Assembly: GCF_050003625.1 (NCBI RefSeq)
Contig: NC_134397.1
Coordinates: forward strand, 269,136,070 to 269,200,069
From: Haematobia irritans
Taxonomy: Eukaryota; Arthropoda; Insecta; Diptera; Muscidae
Direction: 5' to 3'
Length of the DNA stretch: 64,000 nt
In this document: piece by piece, positions 33,491 to 44,490 of the stretch
Layout of the letters: each line of letters begins with the position of its first letter
Position numbering within the stretch: the stretch's first letter is position 1
Program-made: the position numbers and the translations under genes
The notes under the pieces: generated by a model
Database searches by the model: none
Told to the model about the DNA's origin: nothing
The model's input: the letters and a program-made list of their open reading frames with translations, nothing else

Positions 33491-34269
33491 ATGGGTATCA
33501 TAATATTAAAGAAAAAAATTTTGGTCTAAGGTCAACTTGACTTTAATAATTCAGAAAAATTATTTAAAATGAATTTAATTTTTTTAATTTTTTTTGTCTT
33601 TTTGCATCTTGACTACAAAGCCAAAAATCGTTCAAATATAGGACATGTTTTTCAACACTGTATTTTAAAGAGATTTTTACTTGAACAAAGCATAATTTCT
33701 ACTGGAAGTCGAGTCTGAATTTTGAAAATAAAGTTGTTGTTAACTCGTTTTTAAAGGACTTTGATAGCATATAAAAAAAAAAACGAAAAATTAAAATTTG
33801 CTTCCTAGAAGCAAGTACAAAAAACCGAATTTAAAAGAGAATTGTGTCTTAGAAGTATCCTTACTTGTATTCTCCGCTTCTTTTACTCGGAATCAATACC
33901 AAAATTTTTAAAGTAAAGACAAAATCTTTGGAACCGGTATGCTTTTTTTTCAGTGTATGTATTTGATTTTGGTAAGTATGTTTACGTCTACATCAAAAAT
34001 GTTTCATGTTCCCCACCTAAAAAAAAAAAAATTGGTCTCTCGAAATAGGCTTGAGATGACCATATTCCTTCTCAGCGTGTTGCTATTACCGCTCGTCTGA
34101 CAGCTGACAGATTTATTCTAGTGACAGTTCATTTTATTTTTTACAAGCTAACAACAGAATTTTGATCTATTGTATTCAGTAATAAAGTTGGCTTTACTTT
34201 TGGCTGAAAACCCATAAGTGGCTATCGTTAGGGTCCTCAGTGGTAGTGTTGCATCCCTTCTAGAACTTG
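33491..34269. other. Intronic stretch with CACT-family fragments
   Basis: About 33660-33960 follows the CACT family ('aaagtaaagacaaaatctttgg', TTTTTTTTCAGTG end). About 34037-34075 looks like the end of the 50759-type TIR element. Confidence 0.45.
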
Positions 34270-34690
34270 GAAAGAAACGTTAACAATACCAGAAATTATC
34301 CAAAAAGTGAAGGCCAGATTTGATCGAAATCCGCGCCGCAGTAGTAGACTTTGCACGTGAGTTGAACTTTCGCGACAACGGATGCAAGACATATTGAAAA
34401 ATGAGTTTGGGGTAAAGCCATTGAAATTCTAAATAGAGCCAAGGAGTTGCTTCGCTTGCACAAACATTAACAGTTACCGAATTTTTTATTCTCCGATGAG
34501 AAGACATTCCAAACTGAGCATGTAGTGAACAAAAAAATGATCGTGTTTACTTGCAAAGAAGTCAGCTGAAACATTACACCTTCAATTGACCGCCAATGGT
34601 AATGTTGAGGGTCTCCGTAATAGCCGATGATCGCTCCCTACTCGTACTCATTCACCCTAGGTCAAAATAAATGCTCAATATTGCCGGGAA
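34270..34690 (+). pseudogene. Decayed mariner/Tc1 transposase relic
   Basis: Translating across several frames gives PEIIQKVKARFDRNPRRSSR, a helix-turn-helix-like remnant, FFILR with a TCC-GAT-GAG (SDE) catalytic box, NDRVYL and LIHPRSK, the order seen in DD37E-type transposases. There are many stops and shifts. A SINE follows at 34737. Confidence 0.65.
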
Positions 34691-34736
34691 AATGACAATA
34701 TTACCGGGAAATAAAGGCAATATTGAAGCTTTAGAA

Positions 34737-35076
34737 GGTTAGGTTAGGTTATGTGGCAGCCCGATGTATCAGGCTCACATAGACTATTCAGTCCATTGTG
34801 ATACCACAGTGGTGAACTTCTCTCTTATCACTGAGTGCTGCCCGATTCCATGTCAGGCTCAATGACAAGGGACCTTCTTTTTATAGCCGAGTCCGAACGG
34901 CGTTCCACATTCCAGTGAAACCACTTAGAGAAGCTTTGAAACCCTCAGAAATGTCACCACCATTACTGAGGTGCGATAATCCACCGCTGAAAAACTTTTT
35001 TGAGTTCGGTCGTAGCAGGAATCGAACCCACGACCTTGTGTATGCAAGGCGGGCATGCTAACCTTTGCACCACGGT
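34737..35076 (-). mobile_element. tRNA-derived SINE, copy 3
   Basis: Perfect 12-bp duplication GAAGCTTTAGAA (34725-34736, 35077-35088) flanks a full copy, minus orientation. Confidence 0.9.
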
Positions 35077-35108
35077 GAAGCTTTAGAAAGTCAAACATTT
35101 CGTGCGCA

Positions 35109-35763
35109 CACTCAAAAAAAGTTTACTTGGATCCAAAGATTTTGACCTTCCCTTAAAGATTTTGGTATTGATTCCGAGCCAAAGATGTGGCTTCTTTGAA
35201 ATAAAGACATTTTTTAGCGCCGTATCTGGCTTTAAATCTGGGACCAATAAAATTAAAATTAGGATACAGATCTCATTTATCAAATTTGCATTCTCTTTTC
35301 GCGGTTTAGTAATAAAGGTACAAATGCCAGTTTAAAAATCCAAATTATAACGGATACTTCAAAGTAAAAAATCTTTTCCAAATTCCAAAAAAAAAACTTT
35401 AAACCAAAGGCGCTAAATCCTCAAAATAAGTCTTAGCCTATATTTGAATCGTTTTTATCTTAAATCTTAAGTTTCAATATTTCAGTTAATTTAAGGATAA
35501 TTTCTTTAAATCAAAAATGTGTTTCTTTACTTTAAGGAACATTAGCCTTAGTTCAAAGACATGCGACTTTAACGTAGGGATGCAAATTTACAAAATTTGC
35601 GTCCTAAATTTAATGAAAACAATTTTTGAATCAAAGATTATAAACTTTATTTCAATTAAAATTTAATTACTTTAAAGAAATTTGTCCTTAATATTTTGTA
35701 AATTTCGCATCTTAAAATTTAGGTTGTGTAATCATTAATATCACGTAAATATTTTTTTCAGTG
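35109..35763. repeat. CACT-family TIR element, full copy
   Basis: Left CACTCAAAAAAAGTTTACTT, right ATATTTTTTTCAGTG; 655 bp, no coding capacity. It is the reference copy for fragments at 3657, 4440, 6436, 31030 and 33660. Confidence 0.7.
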
Positions 35764-36267
35764 CAGACCATGAACGCTCCACAAAGACATCATCACAGTC
35801 AGGTAGCACCAACAAAGAATGCTTTCTAAAGGAGGTTACTCGCTTCATTTCTACTATACAATGACCTCTGAAATCTCTGGATCTCAATACGTTGGACTTT
35901 TGCGCCTGAAGCATATTTTGGCTCATCCTCTTCGCATCGGATGAGCCAAAATATCACAGAGCCATTTTCATGCAGTGTCTTATGGCTTTCTATGCTGTTT
36001 GAGAACATATTCCGTGCCAAAGGTAACCAATTCGAACAAATCTAAATTGATTCTAAAAAAATTATGTTATTTCCGATATTTTTTGTTGTTGTTTTTGAAC
36101 AATAAAATAAAAATTAAGAAAACAAACATTTGCACTTTTCTTTGTTACCACTCTGTATATTCGCTGCCTTATTAAAAACTTTGCGTACAATGCATTTAAT
36201 TTTTCAATTTCAATTCGAAGGAAAATAATTCAATATTTTGCATGTACTTCACAAGTTTCAAACTTAC

Positions 36268-36408
36268 CTGAAAACAATTCCAAAAATTTCTCGACCCCAT
36301 AGTTGCCAGGAAATCGATATGAAGGATCCTTAACAGCATTATTATTGTGGACTTTGATGCGTTTTATCATAAAAGTGATATTGTCAGGTTTACCATCGTT
36401 GTTGAAAT
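36268..36408 (-). CDS. kul: kul exon: metalloprotease domain, first part
   Basis: 141-nt exon, acceptor TTTTTTTCAG and donor GTAAG. It takes one base from the exon at 40855 to finish an Asp codon and passes one base to the exon at 27801. It encodes DFNNDGKPDNITFMIKRIKV, then DPSYRFPGNYGVEKFLELFS, which follows the ADAM10 pattern (NISFMVKRIRI ... FPNIGVEKFLEL). Confidence 0.9.
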
Positions 36409-37909
36409 CTGAAAAAAATAAAACAATGATAACAGCAAAAAATCAAATATTTGATTTATATATGCATATGAATAAATAAAAGAAAATAGTTTTAAAAATC
36501 ACTCAATTTATATTCAAACTGTGATAGACAATAAATTCCAGTTTTGTGACAAACCAAATCCGATTTAAACTCAACAATTTTTGTTCTACGGATTTTATTT
36601 ATTTCCGTTTCCTGTCACAGTCCCGAAACTTGAACATATCAATTTTCTAGTTTTGGCAAATGGAAACACAAATATGTTAAAGTGGAATTGTAGATTTTAC
36701 TTCAAATAAAAAAATATGTATTTTTTTTTTTTGGTTTAAGGTTTACCTCCTGCAGTCTTTTGGTAGGAGACAGTGATGTGTGTACAACATTTTTTAGACA
36801 TTTGTATGGAATTGAAATCTTTTGAAACGAATGGGGTAACAAGGACGTATGGTATATTCAATTTTCATTAGTTAACCCAAATAAATAATATTTTGTGGGA
36901 AACATGATTTTTCACCTGCTTTTGATCATACACAAAAAAAAAAATATTAAAGCTAAGGAATCTTTTGTAATATTAGAAAATTGTAACATAATAGTTTATG
37001 GAGGGTTAAGGAAAGATACAAATATTAACCTAAAATGAAGGTTAATATTTGTATATTTTTTGAAATACCAATGTCCCTAATATTTTCCAAGCCTTTACTA
37101 TTAAGCCTACTGTGCCTGTAAATGTGTTCTTTGTTTTCGTTTTTGGCTATGAGAACAAAAAAAAAAAAAAAAACAACGAAACACAAAATTGAGTTTTTAA
37201 AAATTTGGTTGAATTCCACACAACCGTGTTCGGGCCCCAAAAGGAACTCTCTTTTGCATTTTATAGATTTTGTTTTAGTGGACATCCTTTCGCCGTTGCA
37301 TGTAGGACAAATATTATCCTTGGCGGTTTGTGTTGATTTTCACCATTGCCCATTTCTCTTTTGATACAAATATTAAAAGCAATATATATTACTCTCGACC
37401 AAGTTAGTTTAGTTTTTTTCTCCCCCAAATGGCATTTGTTTTCCGTAGAATTTTTGTGGTTTTATTTGCTTTACACCAATTCGGAAATGTATGCAGCATA
37501 TGTCCATTGTCAAAGTTGAAATTTTCAAATCAATTCATTTCCGTTTCCCCCGTCGCAACCAACTGTGAGTAATGTAAGTGATATTTGTGGTAATGGTGTT
37601 TTTTGTTTTGTTGCTTTGCTAGCAGTAAGCTTTCAAGGTATTTACGATTAGGATTAACAAGGTTAGTTTATGTTGGAAATGCCGACTATGAGGATGGGCC
37701 TACAACTACTTGGCATACAAAAACAAAAAAGTGCAAAATAACTTTTTCGTGCCGCCTTTTTGGCATGGTGTTTAATTTTTTAATTAATTAATTTTTTTCA
37801 TAAATATTGATCTCGGATCCCTCAAAAAAATCTGTTGTGAGCGGTGCGTTCACCACGCTTGCCACTCGTGCGAAAAATAATCTACCAATATTGCAAGAAT
37901 ATTTTACAA
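36409..37909. other. Intronic stretch without recognised gene
   Basis: AT-rich with homopolymer runs (36719-36732, 37157-37173). Frames up to 86 codons are unconvincing. Confidence 0.5.
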
Positions 37910-40600
37910 AAAATATTTTAATTTGGCAGATTGTCAAAGCTTTATTTCTATAAAAAATTTTGTCAAAATTGTACTGCAATAGAAAATTTCGTCACAATTT
38001 TATTTCTATAGAAAATTTTGTCAAAATATTGTTTCTATAATTTTTTTTTTTAAATTGTATTTCCATAGAAAATTTTGTCAAAATTTTATTTCTATAGAAA
38101 ATTTTGTCAAAATATTGTTTCTATAAAAAATTTTGTGAAAATTGTATTTCTATAGAAAATTTTGTCAAATTTTAGTTCTATAGAAAATTTTGTTCAAAAT
38201 TTTGTTTCTATGGTAAATTATGTCAAAATTTTATTTCTATAGAAAATTTTTTCAAAATATTGCTTCTATAGAAAATTTTGTCAACATTTTATTTATATAG
38301 AAAATTTTGTCAACATTTGTTTTCTATAGTAAATTTTCATTTCAATAGAATTTTTTTTCTATAGAAAATTTTGTCAAAATTTTGTTTCTGAAGTAAATTT
38401 TGTTAAAATTTTATTTCTGAAGTAAATTTTGTTAAAATTTTATTTCTGAAGTAAATTTTGTTAAAATTTTATTTCTATAGAAAATTTTATCAAAATTCTA
38501 CTTCAATATGACATTTTGTGAAAATTTTATTTCTATGTAAAATTTTGTGAAAATTTTATTTCTGTAGAAAATTTTGTGAAAGTTTTGTTTCTATAGAAAT
38601 ATTTGTCAAAATTTTGTTTCTGTAGTAAATTTTGTCAACATTTTTTTCTATAGAAATTCAGTTAAAATTTTATTTCTATAAAAAATTTTGTAAAAATTTT
38701 ATTTCTAAAGAAAATTTTGTCAAAATTTCATTTCAATAGAAAATTTTTTTCTATAGAAAATTTTGTCAAAATTTTATATCTGTTGAAAATTTTGTGGAAA
38801 TTTTATTTCTGTAGAAAATTTTTTGGAAATTTTATTTTTATAGAGAATTTTATCAAAATTTTATTGAATTAGAAAATTTTGTCAAAATATTGTTTCTATA
38901 AAAAAAATTGTGAAAATCTTATTTCTATAGAAGATTTTGTCAAAATTTAATTTCTATTAAATTTTTTTCAAAATTTTATTTCTATAGAAAATTTTGTGTT
39001 ATTTTTATAGAAAATTTTGTCAAAATTTTATTTCTATTGAAAATTTTGTTAAAATTTTATTTCTATTGAAAATATTGTCAAAATTTTATTTCTATAGAAA
39101 ATTTTTTCAATATGTTATTTCTATAAAAAATTTTGTCAATATTTTATTTCTATAAAAAAATTTGTCAAAATTTTATTTCTATAGAAAACTTTGTCAAAAT
39201 TTTATTTCTATAGAAAATTTTGTCAAAATTTTATTTCTATAGAAAATTTTGTCAAAATTTTATTTCTATAGAAAATTTTGTCAAAATTGTATTTCTATAG
39301 AAAATTTTGTCAAAATTTTTTTTTTATAGAAAATGTTTTCAAAATATAGAAAATTTTGTAAAAATTTTATTTCTATTGTAAATTTTGTTAAAATTTTATT
39401 TCGATAGAGAATTGTGTCAAAATTTTATTTCTATAGAAAATTTTGTCAATATTTTATTTCTATTGAATTTTGTTAAATTTGTACTTCTATTGAATTTTTT
39501 TTTGAAATCTTAATTTTATAGAAAATTTTGTCAAAATTTTATTTCTATTGAAAATTTTGTCAAAATTTTATTACTATCGAAAATTTTTTCAAAATGTTAT
39601 TTCTATAGTAAATTTTGTCAATATGTTATTTCTATAAAAAATTTAGTCAATGTTTTATTTCTATAGAAAATTTTTTTACAATTGTACTTCTATAGAAAAT
39701 TTTGTAAAAATTTTATTTCTAAAGAAAATTTTGTCAAAATTTTATTTCTAAAGAAAATTTTGTCAAAATTTCATTTCTATAGAATATTTTGTCAAAATTT
39801 TATTTCTATTGAAAATTTTGTCAAAATTTTATTTGTATCGAAAATTTTGTCAAAATGTTATTTCTATAGAAAATTTTGTCAATATGTTATTTCTATAAAA
39901 AATTTTGTCAATATTTTATTTCTATAGAAAATTTTGTCAATATTTTATTTCTATAGAAAATTTTGTCAAAATTTTATTTGTATCGAAAATTTTGTCAAAA
40001 TGCTATTTCTATACAAAATGTTGTCAATATGTTATTTCTATAAAAAAATTTTGTCAATATTTTATTTCTATAGAAAATTTTGTTAATTTTTTTTTATAGA
40101 AAATTTTGTCAAAATTTTATTTCTATAGAAAATTTTGTCACAATTTTATTTCTATAGAAAATTTTGTCAAAATTTTCTTTCTATAGAAATTCTGTTAAAA
40201 TTTTATTTCTATAGAAAATTTTGTTAAAATTTTATTTCGATAGAGAATTGTGTCAACATTTTTTTTCTATAGAAAATTTAGTCAAAATTTTCTTTCTATA
40301 GAAATTCTGTTAAAATTTTATTTCTATAGAAAATTTTGTTAAAATTTTATTTCGATAGAGAATTGTGTCAACATTTTTTTTCTATAGAAAATTTTGTCAA
40401 AATTTTATTTCTATTGAAAATTTTGTTAAATTTGTATTTCTATTGAAATATTTTTTTAAATCTTAATTTTATAGAAAATTTTGTCAAAATTTTATTTCCA
40501 TAGAAAATGTTGTCAAAATTTTATTTCTATAGAAAATTTTGTGAAAATTTTGTGAAAATTTTTTTGTTCAAAGTTTTATTTCTGTAGTAAATTTAAGTAC
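37910..40600. repeat. 29-bp minisatellite array, about 2.7 kb
   Basis: About 90 degenerate copies of a 29-bp unit with core 'aaaattttgtcaaaatttt' plus 'atttctatag'. The most regular part is 39170-39320. The unit is self-complementary around GTC (AAAATTTT-GTC-AAAATTTT). Frames such as 39682-39927 (Y-F-Y-R-K-F-C repeats) are artefacts. It ends about 250 bp downstream of the donor of the exon at 40855 on the gene's strand. Confidence 0.95.
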
Positions 40601-40854
40601 TTTTTACTCTGTAATCTTTGTTGGAGAGGAATATTTTGGAACATCTACCAACGACAAAAAATCTACCATTTCTGGTAGAATTCTTTCAACTGTGGCAACC
40701 GAGCCATGACATCATAGATACTAAAAAGGACATACTTGGCGCCTGAAAATATGCAATGAAAATTTTCCCTTACTAATTGGTTAACCGGACTTTTCCCCCA
40801 GAACGCTTAGTTTCAAGAATTTCTGTGCGGTAGTGGTACATTTGTTTCACTTAC

Positions 40855-41749
40855 CTGTATTCTTGTATATCGAATTGGCCCTCTGGACATGCCTCGTAAT
40901 GGCCTCTATGCTAGCTTCATCCGAACCCATCTTTTGGAAAAATGTATGATCAGCTTGCAGATATAGCATACAGGTGATTTTACGATCATATAGCGACTTA
41001 ACTGAATTCGTATTGTCACTTTGACCAAAATCACCACCACGATTACTCAACAAACTGGTCATTAGCATGCTATTGAAATTCGGATTATGGGGATTGGGTG
41101 CCATCATTATCTCGGGATTGTAGTTATTCACAATGATATTGGGTTTTTTGGTGGCACCATTTTTTGTTATAATTTCCACATGGGTCTTGTGGATGGGTCG
41201 ATCATTGCCCATGAAGATGGTGGTCCAATTGTTATTGAAAAAATTTCCATTGCTATCGCTGAAATCATCAAATGATGAGCGATTGTTGTAGGTACTGACT
41301 ATGATGTTTTTGTGTTTCGTATAGGTTTTTCTGCCATTGTTGTTATTGTTGTTATATGAATTGTCTCCATTGTTGTTGTTGTTAAAGTTATTATTGTTAT
41401 TGCTGTTAGGAGTATAATTACTAACGATAATATTACGATTACGATTATATTTCGTCGATGAGGATGATGCAGATGATGATATTGGATTTGATGTAGTAGC
41501 TCCCACATCCGATGATGCCACTACTCCCGGAGGTTGCTGCTGTCCAGCATTACGCCATGTTATCACAGATGCTTGTTGCGTTTTACGCAAATCTTCTTTA
41601 CTTTTTGTTGTCGCTAATGTAGCGGTCGAGGTGGATTCCGGATTTCTATCATCCGCATTATGGAAAATACTGTAATCATCATTGTAGGGAACATCTAAAT
41701 CCAAAGGCAACGGTGGGTCGTTCTTATGGCCATCACCAGATGAAGCCAG
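40855..41749 (-). CDS. kul: kul exon: Asn-rich prodomain linker and start of metalloprotease domain
   Basis: 895-nt exon; acceptor TTCTTTACAG at 41750, donor GTAAGT at 40854; 298 codons plus one base. The first third (YSIFHNADD) recalls the end of the ADAM10 prodomain. Residues 90-215 form a Ser- then Asn-rich stretch with three copies of NIIV(S/N)xY at 106, 148 and 204. From residue 257 (KITCMLYLQADHTFFQKMGS) it matches the start of the ADAM10 catalytic domain. Only one Cys occurs (260), so the cysteine switch must lie upstream. No R-x-[KR]-R furin site is visible. The frame stays open upstream to an ATG with a hydrophobic run, but the pyrimidine tract plus CAG favours an acceptor here. Confidence 0.87.
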
Positions 41750-43067
41750 CTGTAAAGAAAATATAGAAGAAATCATAAAAAACGGCATGAGAAAAAGGTA
41801 GGTAAAAATGGGTTTTTTCGTTTGCATGGAAAAGGATAATGGATTAATGACAAAGGCATACTTGCCCATCCATACACACAACGAAACTTAAATAGGGGAA
41901 GACTCTTGGTAGTTTCATAAGTAAAAGAAAGCATTATTTACAGTTAATTTTTTTCGCATCCCTTTATATATGAGACATTCCATTTAAAAGCACAAAGTGC
42001 AAGCCTTAGACATCCATAGTGACATAGCTGTTTTTCTACACCGATTTTTTTTCGTAAAACAAAAATTTACGGTAGGCCTACATAATTGTACCCCCATTGC
42101 GGAGTCCAAATATCGACCATAAAATGTCTACGTACTCTTACTCTTATAGGGTTGTGCTGTGTGAGGGGGCTATCGTTTTGAAAATGGATGCAGATTCTTG
42201 CTTTAAGTGTAGCCACACCATCTGATGCAAGGATATTATATGAAACATTCTCGTAGTTGCACCGAGATCATATGAGCATTGGCCTGAATAACTGGAGAAA
42301 GAGCATTATCTGTCGCAGAAATCAAAGAGTGCGTGCTTTTTATACTTCCGAATGCATGTCAACGTGGTCATAATCCATTTTTTATTATCCAAGTTCAGAT
42401 GCTCCAGAATCGTTAAATTCAGAAGACAAAGCGGCAAAAATCGTGCGATCTTATAGTGGCAGACCGGCGACTGAAGATTCGCGATCTTAGCCTAACTGTA
42501 TGTATTTCAAACGATCACTCATATTGCACTGATTCTTCATTTCACTGTGATACCACGCATGGTGAACTTTCGTCTTATCACTGAGTCCGAATGGCGTTTC
42601 ATATTACGGAGAAACCACTTGGAGTAGATGAAAAACTTTTTAATATTTGGTCGAAACTAGGATTGAATCCATTACCGAATAACTTCATTAAAATTCGATA
42701 ACACATAACAACAAGATTCATTAAAGCTATGAAAAAGTTCGTTAATAGTACGAAAAACTTCGTTGTTAAACGAAATATTCATAATAATAACGAACAATTT
42801 TGTTATATTTACGAATTTCTTTCGTTGGCTCACATCTCTAGTTCACAACACACTATCACAAGGTTGTACAATCTCGATTGTTTTGGCGTAGTCAAGGTAG
42901 AATTGACGATGACAATTCTAATGCTACGATTCATTATGATCCTTTACATTCGCTTGATTTAGACCCTTTAACTTGGTTTTGTTTCCAAATGAAAAAGAAA
43001 ATCACGAGGCCTCGAATAAACTCGTTTTCGCATCGATGGGGAAGTGCTTCTAGTTAATAGGCAATTA
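41750..43067. other. Intronic stretch with a decayed SINE
   Basis: Part of the kul intron leading to exons beyond 64000. 42537-42685 is a decayed minus-oriented SINE ('gtgataccacgcatggtgaac', 'gaaaccacttggag'). The rest is unrecognised. Confidence 0.5.
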
Positions 43068-43261
43068 CGAGGGCAGTTCGGAAACTTCTCAGCCTAGCAC
43101 AAAAAGCGTGGTATAAACAGAAAAAAGTTTGGTGTTTTGGAAACTTCCATCTCTGTTATGAACACATATTAAATTTTGCTTCGATCTGGCAACTCCTTCA
43201 TATAGAAACAGGTGTTCAAAAAAGACGCATCCGCAATTTTTTTACAATCGAAAAATTAGAA

Positions 43262-44083
43262 ATGCGTGCTGTCATCAAATATTTACATAAAAAAGGTTTA
43301 TCGGGACAAGAAATTCATAATGATATGGTGAATGTGTTAGGTGAAAGTGCTCCTTGATATGCAACGGTAAAAAAAATGGGTTGCTGAATTTAAACGTGGT
43401 CGTACAAGCATTGAAGATGAACCACGTAGTGGACGTCCAAAAACAGCAACAACAACAGAAATTGTAGCCAAAGTGCATGATATGGTATTAAATGATCGAC
43501 GAATAAAAGTGCGTGAAATTTCTAATATCATGTGCATCTCAAATGATCAAGTCCATTTAATTTTGCATGAAGAACTACAGATGAAAAAGCTTTCTGCAAG
43601 ACGGCTGCCGCATTTGTTAACAGTCGATCAAAAACGCATATGAACATTTCTCAAGCTTGTTTGGATCGTTTTAAGCGAAATAAAATGGATTTTAAGCGTC
43701 GTTTCATAACTGTTGATGAGACATGGATCCACCACTATACTCCAGAGACAAAAGAACAATCCAAACAATGGACTGAAGCTGGAGGAAGAGCCCCAAAGAA
43801 GGTAAAAACAATTCAATCGGCTGGTAACGTTATGGCAACGGTTTTTTGGGACTTCAAAGGTATTTTATTGATTGACTATCTGCAAAAGGGTAAAACAATA
43901 AATTCAGAGTACTATTGCAACCTTTTTGGATCAATTAAATGTACAAATTCGAGAAAAACGTCCTGGCTTACAACACAAAAATATAAATTTTCATCAAGAC
44001 ACAAGAGTGTTTTAACAATGGCTAAAATCAACGAATTAAAATACGAGTTGCTTGACCACCAACCTTATTCTCCTGATTTAGCT
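43262..44083 (+). pseudogene. Mariner transposase, broken
   Basis: Starts MRAVIKYLHKKGLSGQEIHN. A stop replaces the Ser of SYATVKK, an extra A then shifts the frame, and another stop follows near 43641. The middle (RRFITVDETWIHHYTPETKE) is open. The second catalytic motif is damaged: a short deletion turns HQDNAPAHKS into an unrelated SSRHKS. Reading continues to SPDLA, where the insertion starts. Remaining C-terminal codons lie at 46648-46790. Confidence 0.88.
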
Positions 44084-44490
44084 TGTGGTGGCCGAAACAG
44101 GCAAAAAAATTCTGTCGTACACCTAATATACCATATTACTATCAGCAGCTATTTCTGGTAACGTTATGGCAACGGTTTTTTGGGACTTCAAAGGTATTTT
44201 ATTGATTGACTATCTGCAAAAGGGTAAAACAATAAATTCAGAGTACTATTGCAACCTTTTTGGATCAATTAAATGTACAAATTCGAGAAAAACGTCCTGG
44301 CTTACAACACAAAAATATAAATTTTCATCAAGACACAAGAGTGTTTTAACAATGGCTAAAATCAACGAATTAAAATACGAGTTGCTTGACCACCAACCTT
44401 ATTCTCCTGATTTAGCTTGTGGTGGCCGAAACAGGCAAAAAAATTCTGTCGTACACCTAATATACCATATTACTATCAGCAGCTATTTCT
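43823..44490 (+). repeat. Perfect 334-bp tandem duplication
   Basis: 43823-44156 and 44157-44490 read the same base for base. Each holds 261 bp of mariner plus the first 73 bp of the inserted DNA, so two overlapping frames encode the same peptide. Confidence 0.93.

Noticed and set aside
39682..40099. Frames with Y-F-Y-R-K-F-C repeats
   Set aside because: They translate the 29-bp minisatellite; no start, composition or context supports a protein.
41750..41881. ATG plus hydrophobic run upstream of the large kul exon, looking like a signal peptide
   Set aside because: The hydrophobic residues come from a pyrimidine tract ending TTTACAG, and ADAM prodomains need about 150-200 further residues upstream. 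An acceptor at 41750 explains it better. An alternative start is not excluded.
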